DNA of 64,000 nucleotides, taken from assembly GCF_000499845.2 (NCBI RefSeq), contig NC_023754.2, positions 7,022,477 through 7,086,476 of the forward strand. The letters run 5' to 3'. Below the pieces are notes generated by a model that searched no databases, had not been told where the DNA came from, and was given only the letters and a program-made list of their open reading frames with translations. Shown piece after piece: positions 39,590 through 55,240 of this stretch. How positions within the stretch are numbered: the first letter of the stretch is position 1; each line of letters starts with the position of its first letter. Origin of the DNA: Phaseolus vulgaris (Eukaryota; Streptophyta; Magnoliopsida; Fabales; Fabaceae). The translations under genes and the position numbers were made by a program.

Positions 39590-39690
39590 ATTTATTTATT
39601 GTTATACGTAAATAAAAATTTAAAACAAATAAATTCTTCAATTATTAAAAATCTTAAATAAATACAAATTTAAATTATTAACACCTGCAA
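39590..39690. repeat. continuation of the AT-rich array
   Basis: The same unit pattern as 36715-37838 (aaatcttaaataaatacaaat and neighbours), showing that the solo LTR and MULE inserted into one array. Confidence 0.6.
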
Positions 39691-40930
39691 TTCAAGCATG
39701 TACAAGTGAGTGTCTAGAGGGAACAATTACTATATATAGGGGCATCTACGGTTTACTCCCAATTATTAAAATTTGTTTCAATATTTAAATTTAAAAAACA
39801 AGAAATTATTTTTAAGTATTTTGAATCAATTACCCTTTTTATAAATTTTAATTATTTTATTGTATCATTTTTTTTAATTATGATTATTATTGTTATTATT
39901 CCTCATTTATGAATTGTCTATTTGGTTTTTTTGAAAATTGAAAACTTTATACGAGTGTTAGATGATAATTTGTTGAGTTATCTGTGAAATGTGTTCACTA
40001 TCTTAATGTTCAATATTTATTACAATATTTGCACTTAAAAAAAATATTTTTAAATATTTTGTATCAATTACCCTTTTTAATTACATGATATGTCTCATCA
40101 GTTTGTAGCCTCTAAATGTTATTTATTGGTACTTGAACAATTTATTTATTTATTTACGTATACTATTTATGTTTCTGCATTGTTTATATTAATTTAGTAT
40201 TTTAATTATTTCATTTATTAGTATATGGCTGATTTTATTTCATATATATTAATATTTGTTTTTTAATTATTTTTTTATTTATATTTACATTCATTTATAT
40301 AAATTACATTTTTACTTCTTTATAATTTATATTGTACATGCTAACTAAATTGATAAACATGTTATATTGTACGTACTGTTAATTAATTTAAGTATTTATA
40401 TTTCTTTTATAAAAATTAATAATTAATATATAAGTAATATCTGAAATTTGTTATTTAAAAAAAAATTAAAACTTAATAAATAAATAAATAATGGTATGCA
40501 GTTAAATTTCCCGTGCATGGATTAAAAAAACTAGTTTTATAAACATAAGGTGTTCAAGATGATGCAAAATCAAAATGCATGTGTTGTATGTATTACACAC
40601 ATAAAAGCTCTTTCAAGAGCCCTAAAATCACAAAAAAACAATAGCTGTTAGATTCAGCTACTGATCTTCATCTCTTGAACTTTCCTCCTATGAAAGCTAC
40701 TTCCTACCATGGCTGCAAAAGACAGTCACAATGTATAACAAAAGTTATTGAGTAGGATACATATCTTAATAAAATGATTTCATTTTGTACCTTGTAACAA
40801 CAAAAATCTTTAACCATTTGTTGGTGTTGCATACTACACATGTGACTGTCATACATTGGTGAAGAAAAATATAAAAAAAAAGCGACATTTGAAAGGAATA
40901 ATGATTACCTGTTCCGTGTGACGTAGTCCA
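39691..40930. other. AT-rich sequence downstream of the helicase gene
   Basis: No domain or element recognised. The part next to the gene (40660-40905) may hold a small 3' exon or UTR: on minus a possible intron runs from a GT at about 40909 to a ttttgcag acceptor near 40717. Confidence 0.4.
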
Positions 40931-40931
40931 G

Positions 40932-43900
40932 CTATTGGAATTGCACAAGATTCTTCATTTTCCAATAGTCAAACATAGGTGTAGAGAACTCTTCATAAAT
41001 CCAAAGTCTATTCCTCGTACGAGTCACAGAAACATATAGTTGCTTCAGTTCTGAGCATAAGACACTGTGATTCGAATATTGATCAAAAGATCCTCTAGAG
41101 CTGGTTTGTGTTCTTGAATCCAGTATATGCTTCATATAGTCATTTACCACCTCCCATCTCCTTTGCAGAGGTGAAGAGGTGAAGAAGTTATACAGCAACA
41201 CATCCTAAGATAACCAGAAAGAAACCATAAGAAAAACTGATCAAGAAAAAACAAAGGAGTAAATGTAAAACCAATAAAGTTCTATAGGGACAATAACCTG
41301 AAATTCAAGACCCTTGCACTCTAAAATGGTTAAAACAAGAGCTTCTTTGCCAGCAATCCGAAGCACTTCTTCTCGTGCTATTTTATCTCTAACCAAAATT
41401 ACTCTCTCCCCTCCAACTCTCCCAACATTCTCATCACCCTTGCATCTACTTTGTCCAAAAGCTTTTAAAATGGAATCTGCATCATTTCTTGATCTAATTA
41501 CAAGGGGGGTTTTCCCTTGTATCCAACTACTCTCTACTTTCAACAAGTCTATAGAATGAGGAAAGAAATGATAAAGAAGTTCAATGATACTTTCTGACAA
41601 CTGCAGAACCTCGGCACTGCTGCAAAAGTTCTGACTCAGTACAAAAATATCTGAAATGCGTCCTTTCCCGTTTCTTTTGTCATCATTCCAACTCTTGGAT
41701 TCTAAAACAAACTTTTCGTAGAAAAGGGATCTAACATCTTTGAATCTCAAATCCCTCCCTACTGTTTGTGCTGTATCTCCACAAAAAACAAAACCCTCTT
41801 TTACATTTCTGCAAATATATTTAAATAAACCAATCTGAGCCATTGTTAGATCTTGCACTTCATCTACGAATACAAAATTCACTTGATCACCCTTGTATCT
41901 TACATTCCTCAGTCTAGAGTGAAGATCAATAACTATATCAGACAAATCAAACTCACCATGTTGGATCTTCATTCTTTCATAATTTTGAAATATATCATAT
42001 ATCCTAAATCTTGTCTCCATGCTCAGACCTGAAGTTCGGTTTTCAGATACATCACAATATTGCTCCCGGCTTAACTTACCATGGTCAATCGTTCTTTTGC
42101 CACCTTTTATATGTGAAATTATTTCAGTAAACACTAGATAAGAATCCAGTGTTTTACATAGCTGGACATTGAAGTGAGACCAATATAATGACTCAAACCT
42201 TTCATAATTCACTTCCTTCATCATCAACGTTTCCATTGCAACCAACTTTGAACCAAGGTCCTCCTTACCCTTCACATTATAAAATCTATCAAAATTAGAA
42301 TTTCCCAATGTCCCATCAAGCATCAGTAAAAATTTACGAAATGTTATCACAAGCGGATATAAATCGTCAGAAACACCATGAAAGGAATCTGGGATATTCT
42401 CAAACTGTGTTGCTGTACTTCCTTCTCCTAAGGACCTGTGTGGTGAATCCAAAATTAAACTTTAGTAACCGTATCAAATAGATGACATGGATTGACCCAA
42501 CATTTAACATTATCACAGTGTTTATTAATAAAAAAACGTTAGAAACAGCATTCTTTCAGGTAAATTCACTTAAGAAATTCATTCATTTGTTGCTTATATG
42601 GTCTATGATCAGGTATATATTAGCATTGCGCATCATATATAAAAACTCTTTTATATATGAAACACTTACAATTTTCTACTTCAGTTGAAAGAAGAAAAAA
42701 AAACATATCCTGATGTAAGCTATAATCTGATAAAAGGGTCTTTACCTAGATGCCTACACATTCAATTTCCATAATCATTTTATACTTTTATCCCTCTTTC
42801 TTATAGTGGATTTCTAGTGGAACTTACTTATACAAGTTATAGAAAGTTCGTAGCAAATATTTTTATATTGTTGCCTAAGTTTTTGTATTAAGGTTAAAAC
42901 GTTTCATTTAATTTAATTTATTATTTATTGATAAAAAAAATATACTTTTAAGAATTAAAAACGACAGGTTGTATAGTATTATGAAAGAAGCTATACATGC
43001 CTTTTCAAGAGAGAAACATGATGTTGGACCTTCTGGCATAGTCCAGAACTCAGTGTCACGAATAACTGTCTCAATACTGGTCTCTCAGTCTCAGTAGCAA
43101 TCTCCTTGGACTGTTCAAGATTTTCATTAACTTCAGATCCATAAAATTGTTCAACTCCCTTATGGTGCAATATCTCATTTTGAATAAGCTTAGTTATTAA
43201 CACCGTGGTTTTTCCCGTACCACTACGACCGAGTACAAATGTACTCTGAGAGAAGAGAATGATGTTTCTCTGTTCGTCAGTTACGTCATATAGAAGACCA
43301 ACTTGTAAACTATCTTGTCCATGAAGCATATAATCTCTTGAGATGGAACAGTTCTTCATCAACAACGTACACTCTTCATGCTCAACCCTTAAGTTTTCAC
43401 CTTCACTTGTATCTTCATTGCCCTTCATGTCTCCATTTGCATTATTATCAACGTTCTCAAATTTTTGGATATTGGCTGAAAGTGGCCAATTCAATGGAAA
43501 CTCTAGGCCCCTGTTCACAAGGAGAAAAGACCAATTCTCTTTATCAGTTAATGCAATAAGAGATTAAAAGTTTTTAAATTAATTAATGCAATTGAAAGCA
43601 CTCACCTAAGATTTTTTTTGTCTTTCTTTTTGCACATACTAATATATTCTAGAGTGTATCTTTTGAACACATTGTCAAGGCGCTTAGCCAACTGTGGGAT
43701 ATCATCTAAAGGCAATATATCCCATATCTTTAAAATTTGCATATACCATGAAGTTTTGATTATTTCTATCGAACAAATAACATAGTAATTTTCAACCTTA
43801 AACATTTTTAAAATCTGAGTTGAATTTTCACAAGACAAATCCACATTATTCCATTTAGGTCTCCATCCACTGGAGAGTCTTTCGAGAAGGTTTATAACCT

Positions 43901-46900
43901 TGTTCTTGGTGGTTACCCCAGATCTTAATCTTTTGAAGGACCTCAGGAATTTGTCACTGGAGGAAACCTACAGATATGTACATTGGCAGCAATGTTAAGA
44001 ATAGATTCAGCACATACAGAGAAAATCAATGCAAATTACAGGGATTTATTTCAACTATACTCAATTTTAATGAGTCATTATATATCGATTACTTGAGGAA
44101 ATGCTTTTTCTAGATTATAAGCTAGAGGTTGTTCATTCAAATATTATTATGAAAATATACATTGAAGGAGTTGCTAACAACTCATTAAAAAGTGCAACCC
44201 AAGAAAAAAAATTAACAGGTATAAAATAAGTCCAGGACCATATACCTTCCACAATTTACTTCTGAATAGGACACTGTTTGTATCAAGCAAATCATCAAAG
44301 TGATCTGCCTCTTTCCTGGAATCGAATACAGCTTTTGCCATTTCTTCGTTTTGGTCTGCATTAAAGAAGCACTTACGGTTCTTGGCATCAAGCACTATAG
44401 CCTTCCAAACATTTTCATTCTTTGTAATGGCCCATTCATTCCCCAAAATCCACAAGCAGTGCCTACAAGATATCAAACCAAATGCAGTTTTTCAGCTATT
44501 ATGATATGATACCCTAAAAAACAAATAATTGTAAGAAATAGAAAAGTTAAGAGCACAAGATGTACCTACCTAGCCCTTGTAAGAGCAACATTAATCCTCT
44601 GTGGAGAGGAAATGAACTCAAGAGATGATCTATTACTTGTTCTTACAGTTGATAACATGATAATATCCTGCTCCCCTCCTTGAAAACCATCAAGAGTCGT
44701 CACAACCACATTAAATCCATCATGACTTTCAAAATTCTTTCCAATTTTCTCCTGAATTGCCGCAACTTGGCCAGCGTAGGGAGTCACAATACCAATTCTG
44801 AATTCAAGCTTTGAGCTCAACCGTGCTACATCAAAGAAAAGGCAGCTTCCCATTCAGACATAATGGATTATCAGTGAAAACAATGAAGTTAATGTTTTCA
44901 CACTAAGGTGAATCAAATTATTAACTTCAGTTCACACTACTAGGACAAATAGAATTTCGTAGATAGAAACCTTTAATGAAATATAACAATTTAATAAACC
45001 ATCTAAATCTTTTTATTCAAAACTGAACTTTTTTCCAATAAACAAATGCAGACTAAAATATATCAGATGTTCTTCTAAAAGGACGTGTTATTGTATTGTC
45101 ATCTAAGGTCTAGCACCAAAGATAGCAAGAACAATAAAAAGGCAAGAAAAAATCTTAGAAATTACTGCTGAAAATATTAATGGAAGAACAAACCTTTGTG
45201 CAGATTTTTCAGTATAGTCATCACAACTGCGACCTCTGCCAAATTTTTGTAGCTTCTTCCTGCATCATCAAGCTGTTCTTTGCCTTCAATTACATTTATA
45301 AAAGAATAAGGACCGAACATTGGCCCTGGGAGGTATTTCTTCCCAAAGTCATTTCTTTGCACATTTGGTGCATCCTGAATTTTGTTGGAATAGAAATACG
45401 AAATTGGGAAAGAACTTATTTGCGGGTGCATCCTGTGCTGCATATTAAGGAGAGACTTTGTGTAACCTAATGAACTTAATCTTTCAAATAAGCTCCTTCC
45501 AAAACCAGCTTCCTTAGAAACCTTGTACACAAAAAATAAGTACAAAATGAAATTAGAAATAAAGGAGCATTTTAGGAGAAGAATTCTCTGATAGAAAACA
45601 TAGTACTTGCTTGATAGTGATTACATACATTACTTCTAACCATTGATGGCAGTTGAAGCTCATCGCCAACAAGAATGGCATTGTTTATCCCTGGAAGTAA
45701 AAAAGGTATTATTGATTCACATTCCTTGAGTTGCGCAGCCTCATCTATCACCAAAATGTTAAATGGCTTCATCTTTAAAGAGTGCAACTTATGAGAACCA
45801 GAAGCTGTGCAAAATATCAATGACGAGTTTTGGAAACAAAACTCTCTGATTGAGTCATTTTTATGAGATTTTAACAGCATGAAGCTATCTAGTGAATTTT
45901 CAACGGTCTTTAAAGCATCAAGACATGCATTTCGCTTCATGTACAACGTGTATGCTGGACCATCAAATGCCCAGGAAGCCATCTCTGGTAAATTTTTATA
46001 AGTGAATAGCTTTTCCAATTCTTCAGAAAGCAAATCACTTTGCAACAAGCAGACCTCAAATGATGCAAGTGCCTCACTTAAGCTTTCTAATTTCCGAAAG
46101 TTATGTTTCAACAAACTCCTCCCAACATGCGTACACAAGATATAAATGCACGATTGTAGGGACCTTGTTGCTGAGTGGAACTTTTCTCTCAGAAAAACTA
46201 GAAATGATTTGGAGTTTCGCTTCTCCTTTAACTCCATGCCATAACGGGAAGCAAAACATTCAAGAAGGTCAATCATTGATTTAAGACAATATCTAAATCC
46301 AGTAGTAGAATGGGAAAAGCATTTTGACAGCTCTTGTACACGATGATCCAGATATATATCATCAACATCTTCTCCAATTTTGAGCCTCTCATTGTTTCCA
46401 AACAGTAGCAGTTCACCCATAGAACACAACAAATTCCCAGATTCTTTATTATGTGCCTCTTTCATTATACTTACAACTCGTGTAGCAACTTCTTTTATGG
46501 CAACATTGGTTGAGGCACATACAAGTACCCTATACTTCATTTTCAACATAGCAAAGAGCAGTGTGCCCAAAGTTCTTGTTTTTCCTGTGCCTGGGGGACC
46601 CCATATGAGTTTCACGGCTGTGTGGTGATTACAATCGAGGCCAGAAAGACATGAAGAAATTGCCTCCTTTTGTGACATATTAAGATCTGATAATAACAGT
46701 TTATATGAACAGTCGTCACTTAGAGCATTTTCCTGAGAGCTACAACCAGAACATTCCTCATCCTGTTTTCCATCATTCATTCATTCATCAGTTGTAGAAC
46801 TAATTTCAAAATCAACTATCTTAAAATAACAGACAATATGCATTTAACAAATCATGGATGCATATACGTTAGCACCAGCCCAGAATTTAACACTGAATAA

Positions 46901-48062
46901 CATTTTAAGATGATGAATTAAGAATATGATAACAGATCAAAAAATTTAGATCTAAACACTTTTCAAAATGCTTAAAATTATAATTTTTCCCTATTGAAAT
47001 TTTATTCACGTTGTCCATAAAAGCTACACAGCCCTTCATGAGGAATAAAAACATATACTATTCTTAAAAAATGAATACTAACATAAATATACTTCATATT
47101 TTTAAGAATAAAAGCATATTCAAACCAAAAATTAAAATTCTTACCTCCTTGGTGCATAAGATCCGCTTGAGTATCTTTAAATTACCAGGCATATGAAGTG
47201 CAGCCCAAATTCTTTCATTAGGGATTAGATTTGTCAAAAAAATGAGAAATAGAGGTTTGTTCCCCCAATCTGTAGGGTCAAACTCGTTTGATGCCTTCAC
47301 TTTTAACATGATATTATCGTCATACTCATCTTCAGTTTTACTCACAAGTGACACAAACTTCCACTTCCTTCCCATCCTTTCCAGGTCTTCTACTGCTTCT
47401 GCTTCGTAGTCAGACAATATTAAAACATCACCATGCAATGCTTTGTATGGTTCTCCAGAATGAGAAAACCTATTTTTCCAGCTATTAATTTTCAAGTTAT
47501 ACAACTTTTGTTGTAATGGTTTTGCTTCCTTTAGACCAATCACCTCTGCATAAGGTGCTTGGTGTATGATCTCCATACTTGAGCACAACTGTGCTCGAGT
47601 TTCTTCTAAGAAAGGGTCGGTAAAAGATCCACGGTAATGATCAATGGACTGAAACGATAGTTCAATCTTCTGTACCTGAAAACCAAAAGGACAGTTAAAA
47701 TCAAGTCATGCATAACTTGTAGAGAAAAACGTGCAATATATATACAGCTATACAAAGACACAACCAAAAAGAACATGTCAGGCCACTGGTGAGTGTGTGT
47801 CAAAATAAGCATTATAAGATGAATCTACACCAAGAAAAACAAGTTGAATGATTCTGAACATGAGATAGAATGCAGGAACAATGACACGACTAACCTTGTT
47901 CCTGTAAAGATCTTCATTTAGAATGTCTTGAATGGACCAAGCAAAAATCAAATCAGTGAAACCATAATCACCATTGTCTTTCTTCTTACTTGAAGAATCA
48001 CCTTCCATCATTCCTAGTGAGTTCAGTTTCCTTGACAAAAAATAATCACGAAAAGATTGCAT
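40932..48062 (-). CDS. double SF1 helicase: SEN1/UPF1-like plus UvrD/TRANK1-like (10 exons)
   Basis: Exons: 48062-47895, 47675-47145, 46762-45629, 45521-45194, 44825-44570, 44462-44246, 43967-43606, 43510-43001, 42435-41298 and 41204-40932. All phases agree, giving 1638 residues. Helicase 1: Walker A GPPGTGKT (288-295), DEAA (573-576), GDELQLP (599-605), QHRMHP (639-644), DGFQGGEQD (766-774), ALTRAR (801-806). Helicase 2: GRSGTGKTT (1093-1101), DEVQD (1360-1364), CGDTAQ (about 1387), CKGLEF, VTRTRNR (1608-1614). Both look competent for ATP binding and nucleic-acid unwinding. Plant relatives with this order are annotated TPR and ankyrin repeat-containing protein 1-like and, as I recall, are much longer at the C-terminus. 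The start may be Met1 or the Met pair at residues 18-19 (48011). One junction needs a GC donor (exon 8). The role is unknown; short form or truncated copy both remain possible. Confidence 0.85.
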
Positions 48063-48112
48063 GGTGAAAACTGATACTCTTTGGAATTTTAACTGCTCTG
48101 ATAACTGCTAGA

Positions 48113-50020
48113 GGAAAAAGTACATATGAGAGATAGCTTTTGACATAAATGTATTATGCAGAACAACAAAGACGTCTTTTCGTTTTCTCTACACTCTTCT
48201 CAAAACTGGATGTCTCATCATATAACCTCTTCACTCTTCATCTGCTCATACATTTCTTGTTCAGTAAGCAATTTGAGGAAAACACTGTTAAACTTCCTTA
48301 ACTTTTAAACGATTTTTCAGTCCTTTAAAATGGAATCTATTAAGACTCCGTCACTAAAATAAGTTTAATGAATTATTTATTCATAGATTGTTCAATATGA
48401 TAAATAAACTTTAAAGAGAAAAGTCACTTTAAAGAACTTTTTATTTATTTATTAAGTACTTCTATTTAATGTAGATTTAGAATGTTAAAATGGGTCATTT
48501 TGTTTGGTTTTAGTCTATCAAGTTCATAGGTCAAAAAATTAGTCCACCAGTTTTTTTTATAATTTTATTAATTTTAATTTACAATTTTAAATATATATAG
48601 AGTTTTGATATAACATGTGTCTATCTTCTTATATTTGTGTCTAACTTTTCTATATGGCAAATTCTTCTTTAAATTACGTTTAAGACTTTTGTTTAAGACC
48701 TTCAACTGATCATATAGATTTATGGTTTTAAACAATCTATTATAAACTAAGTAACTTTTTTTTAAGATAATCATGGTATTATTTGTTATCAAAATTATTG
48801 TTATCTATACCTTAACAATTTGGTGTTATGTCATATATAGATGTAAAATTTTAAAGGAGAATGATTACATAAACCAATATGATTCTTAGTTGAAGTAAAA
48901 TAATACATGATAAACAATTTATAAAAAATGGTGTGTCAATTATAGTTAAAAGAATAGTTTTGTTAACTTATGAACTTAAATTTTAATATAAAAGCTTATT
49001 ATTCTTAATTCCAAATATTTATAGAATTTAAAATAATAACTTATACTACAAGAAAATCATGAAATAGAAACCAATTTCTAGAAACCAAAATAATTAGTTG
49101 CAATAATAACTAAATTAGAGACCATTTTAGAAACTAAAAAAAAAATTAGTTTCTAAATTAGTTTCTATTATTTTCTATTATTGTTAAATAGTTTCTAAAT
49201 TGGTATCTAATTAGCAACCAAGGTTTTAGAGACCAAATTTAGAAACTAAATAATTGGTATCTAAAACCTTAGTTGCTAATTAGATACCAATTTAGAAACT
49301 ATTTAACAATAATAGAAAATAATATAAACTAATTTAGAAACCAATTTTTTTTTTAGTTTCTAAAATGGTCTCTATTTTAGTTCCTATTGTAACTAATCAT
49401 TTTGATCTCTAAAAATTGGTTTCTATTTCATGATTTTCTTGTAGTGTTAATTTTATAATTTGGGATGATAAGTTTTTGAATTTATAAATTCTTATTTTAT
49501 TGTTGATTTAATAAAGTCAATGTTTTAAAACTTAAAATATTAACAAAAAAAATTAGTGAAAAAAGCAATTTTGCTTAATAAAATAGTAGAAAATAGAGGA
49601 GGTTTGATTTTACCAGCAAAACGATGAAAAGGCGACAGAGAAAAAAAGAAACAACATAAGTGTTTAATATTATTTGACACGCATAACAAATTTTGTAGTT
49701 CTTTTTTCTTGGAGTTTTACATTGATTGGTAAAATGACTATTTTTTCACAATTTCAACAAGTAATTTAATTATGAAATTTTATATGCATTCTTTCTATGG
49801 ATTTTGATATGCTCGACCTTTATTTTGGTTCTTTTTGGCTACTTTTTCTTTTATTTTCAATACTCAACATTGAACCAGAATAAAAAATATCCCTTAAGTC
49901 TTTCTTGAACATCTTGGCTTAAGATCAAGTTATAAATGTCATCAAACCTCAACTTGATATTACTTATAGAGCTACTATTTAAAGTACTTGTATCCCAACT
50001 ATTCCAAAGAGATGAAATAG
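48113..50020. repeat. direct duplication, copy 1 (helicase 5' flank)
   Basis: From ggaaaaagtacat at 48113, just 51 bp upstream of the helicase Met1, the sequence matches 60478 onward with high identity (for example atgcagaacaacaaagacgtc and the block cataacctcttnactcttcat). The copies stay collinear to the end of the window, broken by insertions in either copy. Copy 1 alone contains the MITE at 49044. The match probably continues past 50020, but copy 2 runs off the window. Confidence 0.9.
49044..49446. mobile_element. CACTA-type MITE, 403 bp
   Basis: Ends tactacaagaaaatcatgaa and its inverse ttcatgattttcttgtagtg; the long arms are nearly complementary across the element. Flanked by TTA on both sides (49041-49043, 49447-49449). 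The paralogous site in copy 2 (near 63505) reads aacttaattttat with a single TTA and no element, which defines the insertion precisely. Confidence 0.88.
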
Positions 50021-50430
50021 AATTAATGCTTTCACCATATCATCAAAGTTGATCTTCACTAATGTTAGCTGTCAAGAATTGTGTTAAATTCATTAATGTG
50101 GATTAATAATTGAATTATCTTCATCCATCTAAGTTGACTAGCTTGCGTATCAAATACACTTTGTTGGTTGCATATGGCTTCTCGTACATATTTGACAACA
50201 TTTGCATAAGAACTATAGTTATTTTCTCATTTAGAATTTTGAACACAACATTCTTGGTTAATGTCAATCGAATCACATTGAGTGTTTGGTGAGGTAGGAA
50301 TTCCTAATTTGAATGCTCCGTGTTGTTTGACTTCTGCCCCTTTAAGGGTTGATACAACTTTTTCTTATACAAATAGTTTTCCATCAAACTTCTCAATCTT
50401 CACCCTCCCTTCTTCCAACATCATTTCTCT
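49850..50430 (-). pseudogene. Ty1/copia gag (UBN2-like) remnant
   Basis: Minus strand reads MMLEEGRVKIEKFDG near 50426, then pieces YEKPYATNKVYLIRKLVNLD, HINEFNTIL, SLWNSWDTSTLNSSSISNIK and LRFDDIYNLILSQDVQERLK with stops between. The order matches the copia gag domain. The end of this remnant is also present in copy 2 of the duplication (63900-64000), so the fossil predates the duplication. Confidence 0.6.
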
Positions 50431-50587
50431 TTTCTTTCAAAGAAAGTTCTCACTACTCCTCTAAATAGAGACCAATATGAAAAAAGAAAACAAATAGTTT
50501 TTTATGTGGAAGATTAGACAAGGCTACAACAATGGAACATACTAAGATATTCGTTTTGAATACCATTTGTAAGGATCAAAACGATAG

Positions 50588-53349
<2,762 letters not shown>

Positions 53350-53354
53350 GTATC

Positions 53355-53759
53355 TGTTGGAGATCCCACATCGACTAGAGATTAGAGTCTTTCATTGTAT
53401 ATAAGTGGGTGCAAACCTCAACCCTATGAGCCGGTTTTATGGGGTTGAGTTAGGCTTAAAGTCCACTTCGTAAGTTAGGCTTAAAGTACACTTCGTAATA
53501 TGGTATCAGAGCCATTTTCGAGCCTATCCTAGCGAGTATTTGTTGGGCCTATCGTGCCACCCGCTATCGGGCCGCTATCGGACCACCCAAAATATATAGT
53601 CCCACGCACGAGTTGGCAGTCTCGGCGTGAGGGGGGTGTGTTGGAGATCCCACATCGACTAGAGATTAGAGTCTTTCATTGTATATAAGTGGGTGCAAAC
53701 CTCACCTTATTGAGCCGGTTTTATGGGATTGAGTTAGGCTTAAAGTCCACTTCGTAATA
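53355..53759 (+). mobile_element. TRIM retroelement
   Basis: Two short LTRs (53355-53500 and 53639-53759) that begin tgttggagatcccacatcga and end ttcgtaata, a primer site tggtatcagagcc at 53501-53513 (initiator tRNA-Met), a purine tract gtgaggggggtg before the second LTR, and a 5-bp target duplication GTATC at 53350-53354 and 53760-53764. No coding capacity. The upstream LTR carries an internal partial duplication (gttaggcttaaagt repeated), making it 146 versus 121 bp. Confidence 0.92.
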
Positions 53760-54179
53760 GTATCATTGATAATATTTATATCATGATTAAATTAATATAT
53801 ATTTTATATTGTAATTTGAATATTAATATTTATGATTATTTTTTATATGTTAGGTATCTGATTAATGAAATGTTCCTAACGAAGAAATAAATCATCAACA
53901 TCAAGAACCATAATTGAAAAATGTTATTTAATTTTTCATTATCTCTAACTTTATGATTGAGAACGAATGATATTGCAATGTTTCACTATGTTTAACCTTT
54001 AAATTTTGTTGATTACATTATTTTACCTTGAATTTGTAGACTTTGTTCTTTGTTCCTTTTATGAATGTTACATTTTAATTATAAATACCAAAATTTTTAA
54101 ATTTGTGCCTTTTTATCTTTTTCACTTGTTTTGGGATTCATGTGCATTAAATATAACTTAGGTTAAATGGGAAAAAGTT

Positions 54180-55240
54180 TGTATGTCAAAGGAGAAGGGA
54201 GGTATGGGGTAAAAGACATAAATTTTTTCAATATGACTCTCCTCTCTAAGTGGAAATCGAGATTAGGATTTGAAAAATTTGGTTTGTGGAAGGAAGTACT
54301 TGAATCTAAGTATGGGTCTTGAAGGATGCTCGATAGTAGGGGGTTACAAGAAATAAGTCTAGATGGTGGTGGAATGTTAAAAAAAGTTATTGATGAGATG
54401 TACAATGGTCAATGGTTTGGAGAAAAAATTTGGTGGAAATTGGGAAATGGTTCCAAAATATTTTTTTGGCAAGAAAGGTGGTTGGGCTAGATGAATTTAA
54501 TAAAAAATTACCAAAGGGATGGGTAACTGGACAGAGTTTGGGTGAGTGTAGGAGCTTAAATGGAGGAGCTTAATTGGGATCATTGTTCAGTGTAGAAGTT
54601 GTTGAAAGAGGTGCAACGTGTAAAACCTGTCATTAGTGAAGAAGATTAGTGGATCTGGTTGGGTGAGGTTGATGCTAGATATTCTGTCATATTTGCTTAT
54701 AATTTTTTTTTTTGTTGAATAGGGTACAAGAGAAATCATATGGTAAGCAGGACATTTGGAAGTTGAAGGTGCAACCTTCGACCCAAGTTTTGGTTTGGAG
54801 ATTTATCCTAAATAGAGTCTGAATAAGAGATAATTAAAGAAAAAGAGGAATAATCCTTGCGAGTTATGTATAACCGTGTTATGTGTGAATCTGTTGATGA
54901 ATTTGTTAATTACCTTTTTTATACTTATAAGTTTTCAGAGACGGTATAGAGTATGTGTCACAAATGGGTGGGAGTACATATTGTCTCTCATTATCTTTCC
55001 AATATGCAGTTGCAACAATTTTGCTTACCGAGTCTGAGTGCTTTGAGAAATATGGAAAACTATGTGAGTTGCTATGGTAAAGAATATTTGGCAACAAAGA
55101 AATGCAATTATTTTAGAGGGGAAAAACAAGATGCGAAAGAAGTTTTATGCACTGGCCAATTAAATGCTTGGGCGTGGATCAATGCAAAGTGTACAAAAGC
55201 AAACTTGATGGAGGACAATCCAAGCTACCATATACAAGAA
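54180..55240 (+). pseudogene. LINE (non-LTR) retrotransposon tail
   Basis: Plus strand in changing frames reads SKWKSRLGFEKFGLWKEVLE, NGQWFGEKIWWKLGNGSKIF with FWQERW, then WIWLGEVDARYSV, DIWKLKVQPSTQVLVWRFIL and finally QRNAIIFRGEKQDAKEVL followed by AWAWINAKC. These are, in order, the segment after the reverse transcriptase, the zf-RVT region and the C-terminal tail of plant LINEs. Many stops; RT and endonuclease are absent. Confidence 0.75.

Noticed and set aside
25019..48062. Metabolic gene cluster joining the P450 with neighbours
   Set aside because: The neighbours are a kinase, transposons and a helicase; no second pathway enzyme is present.
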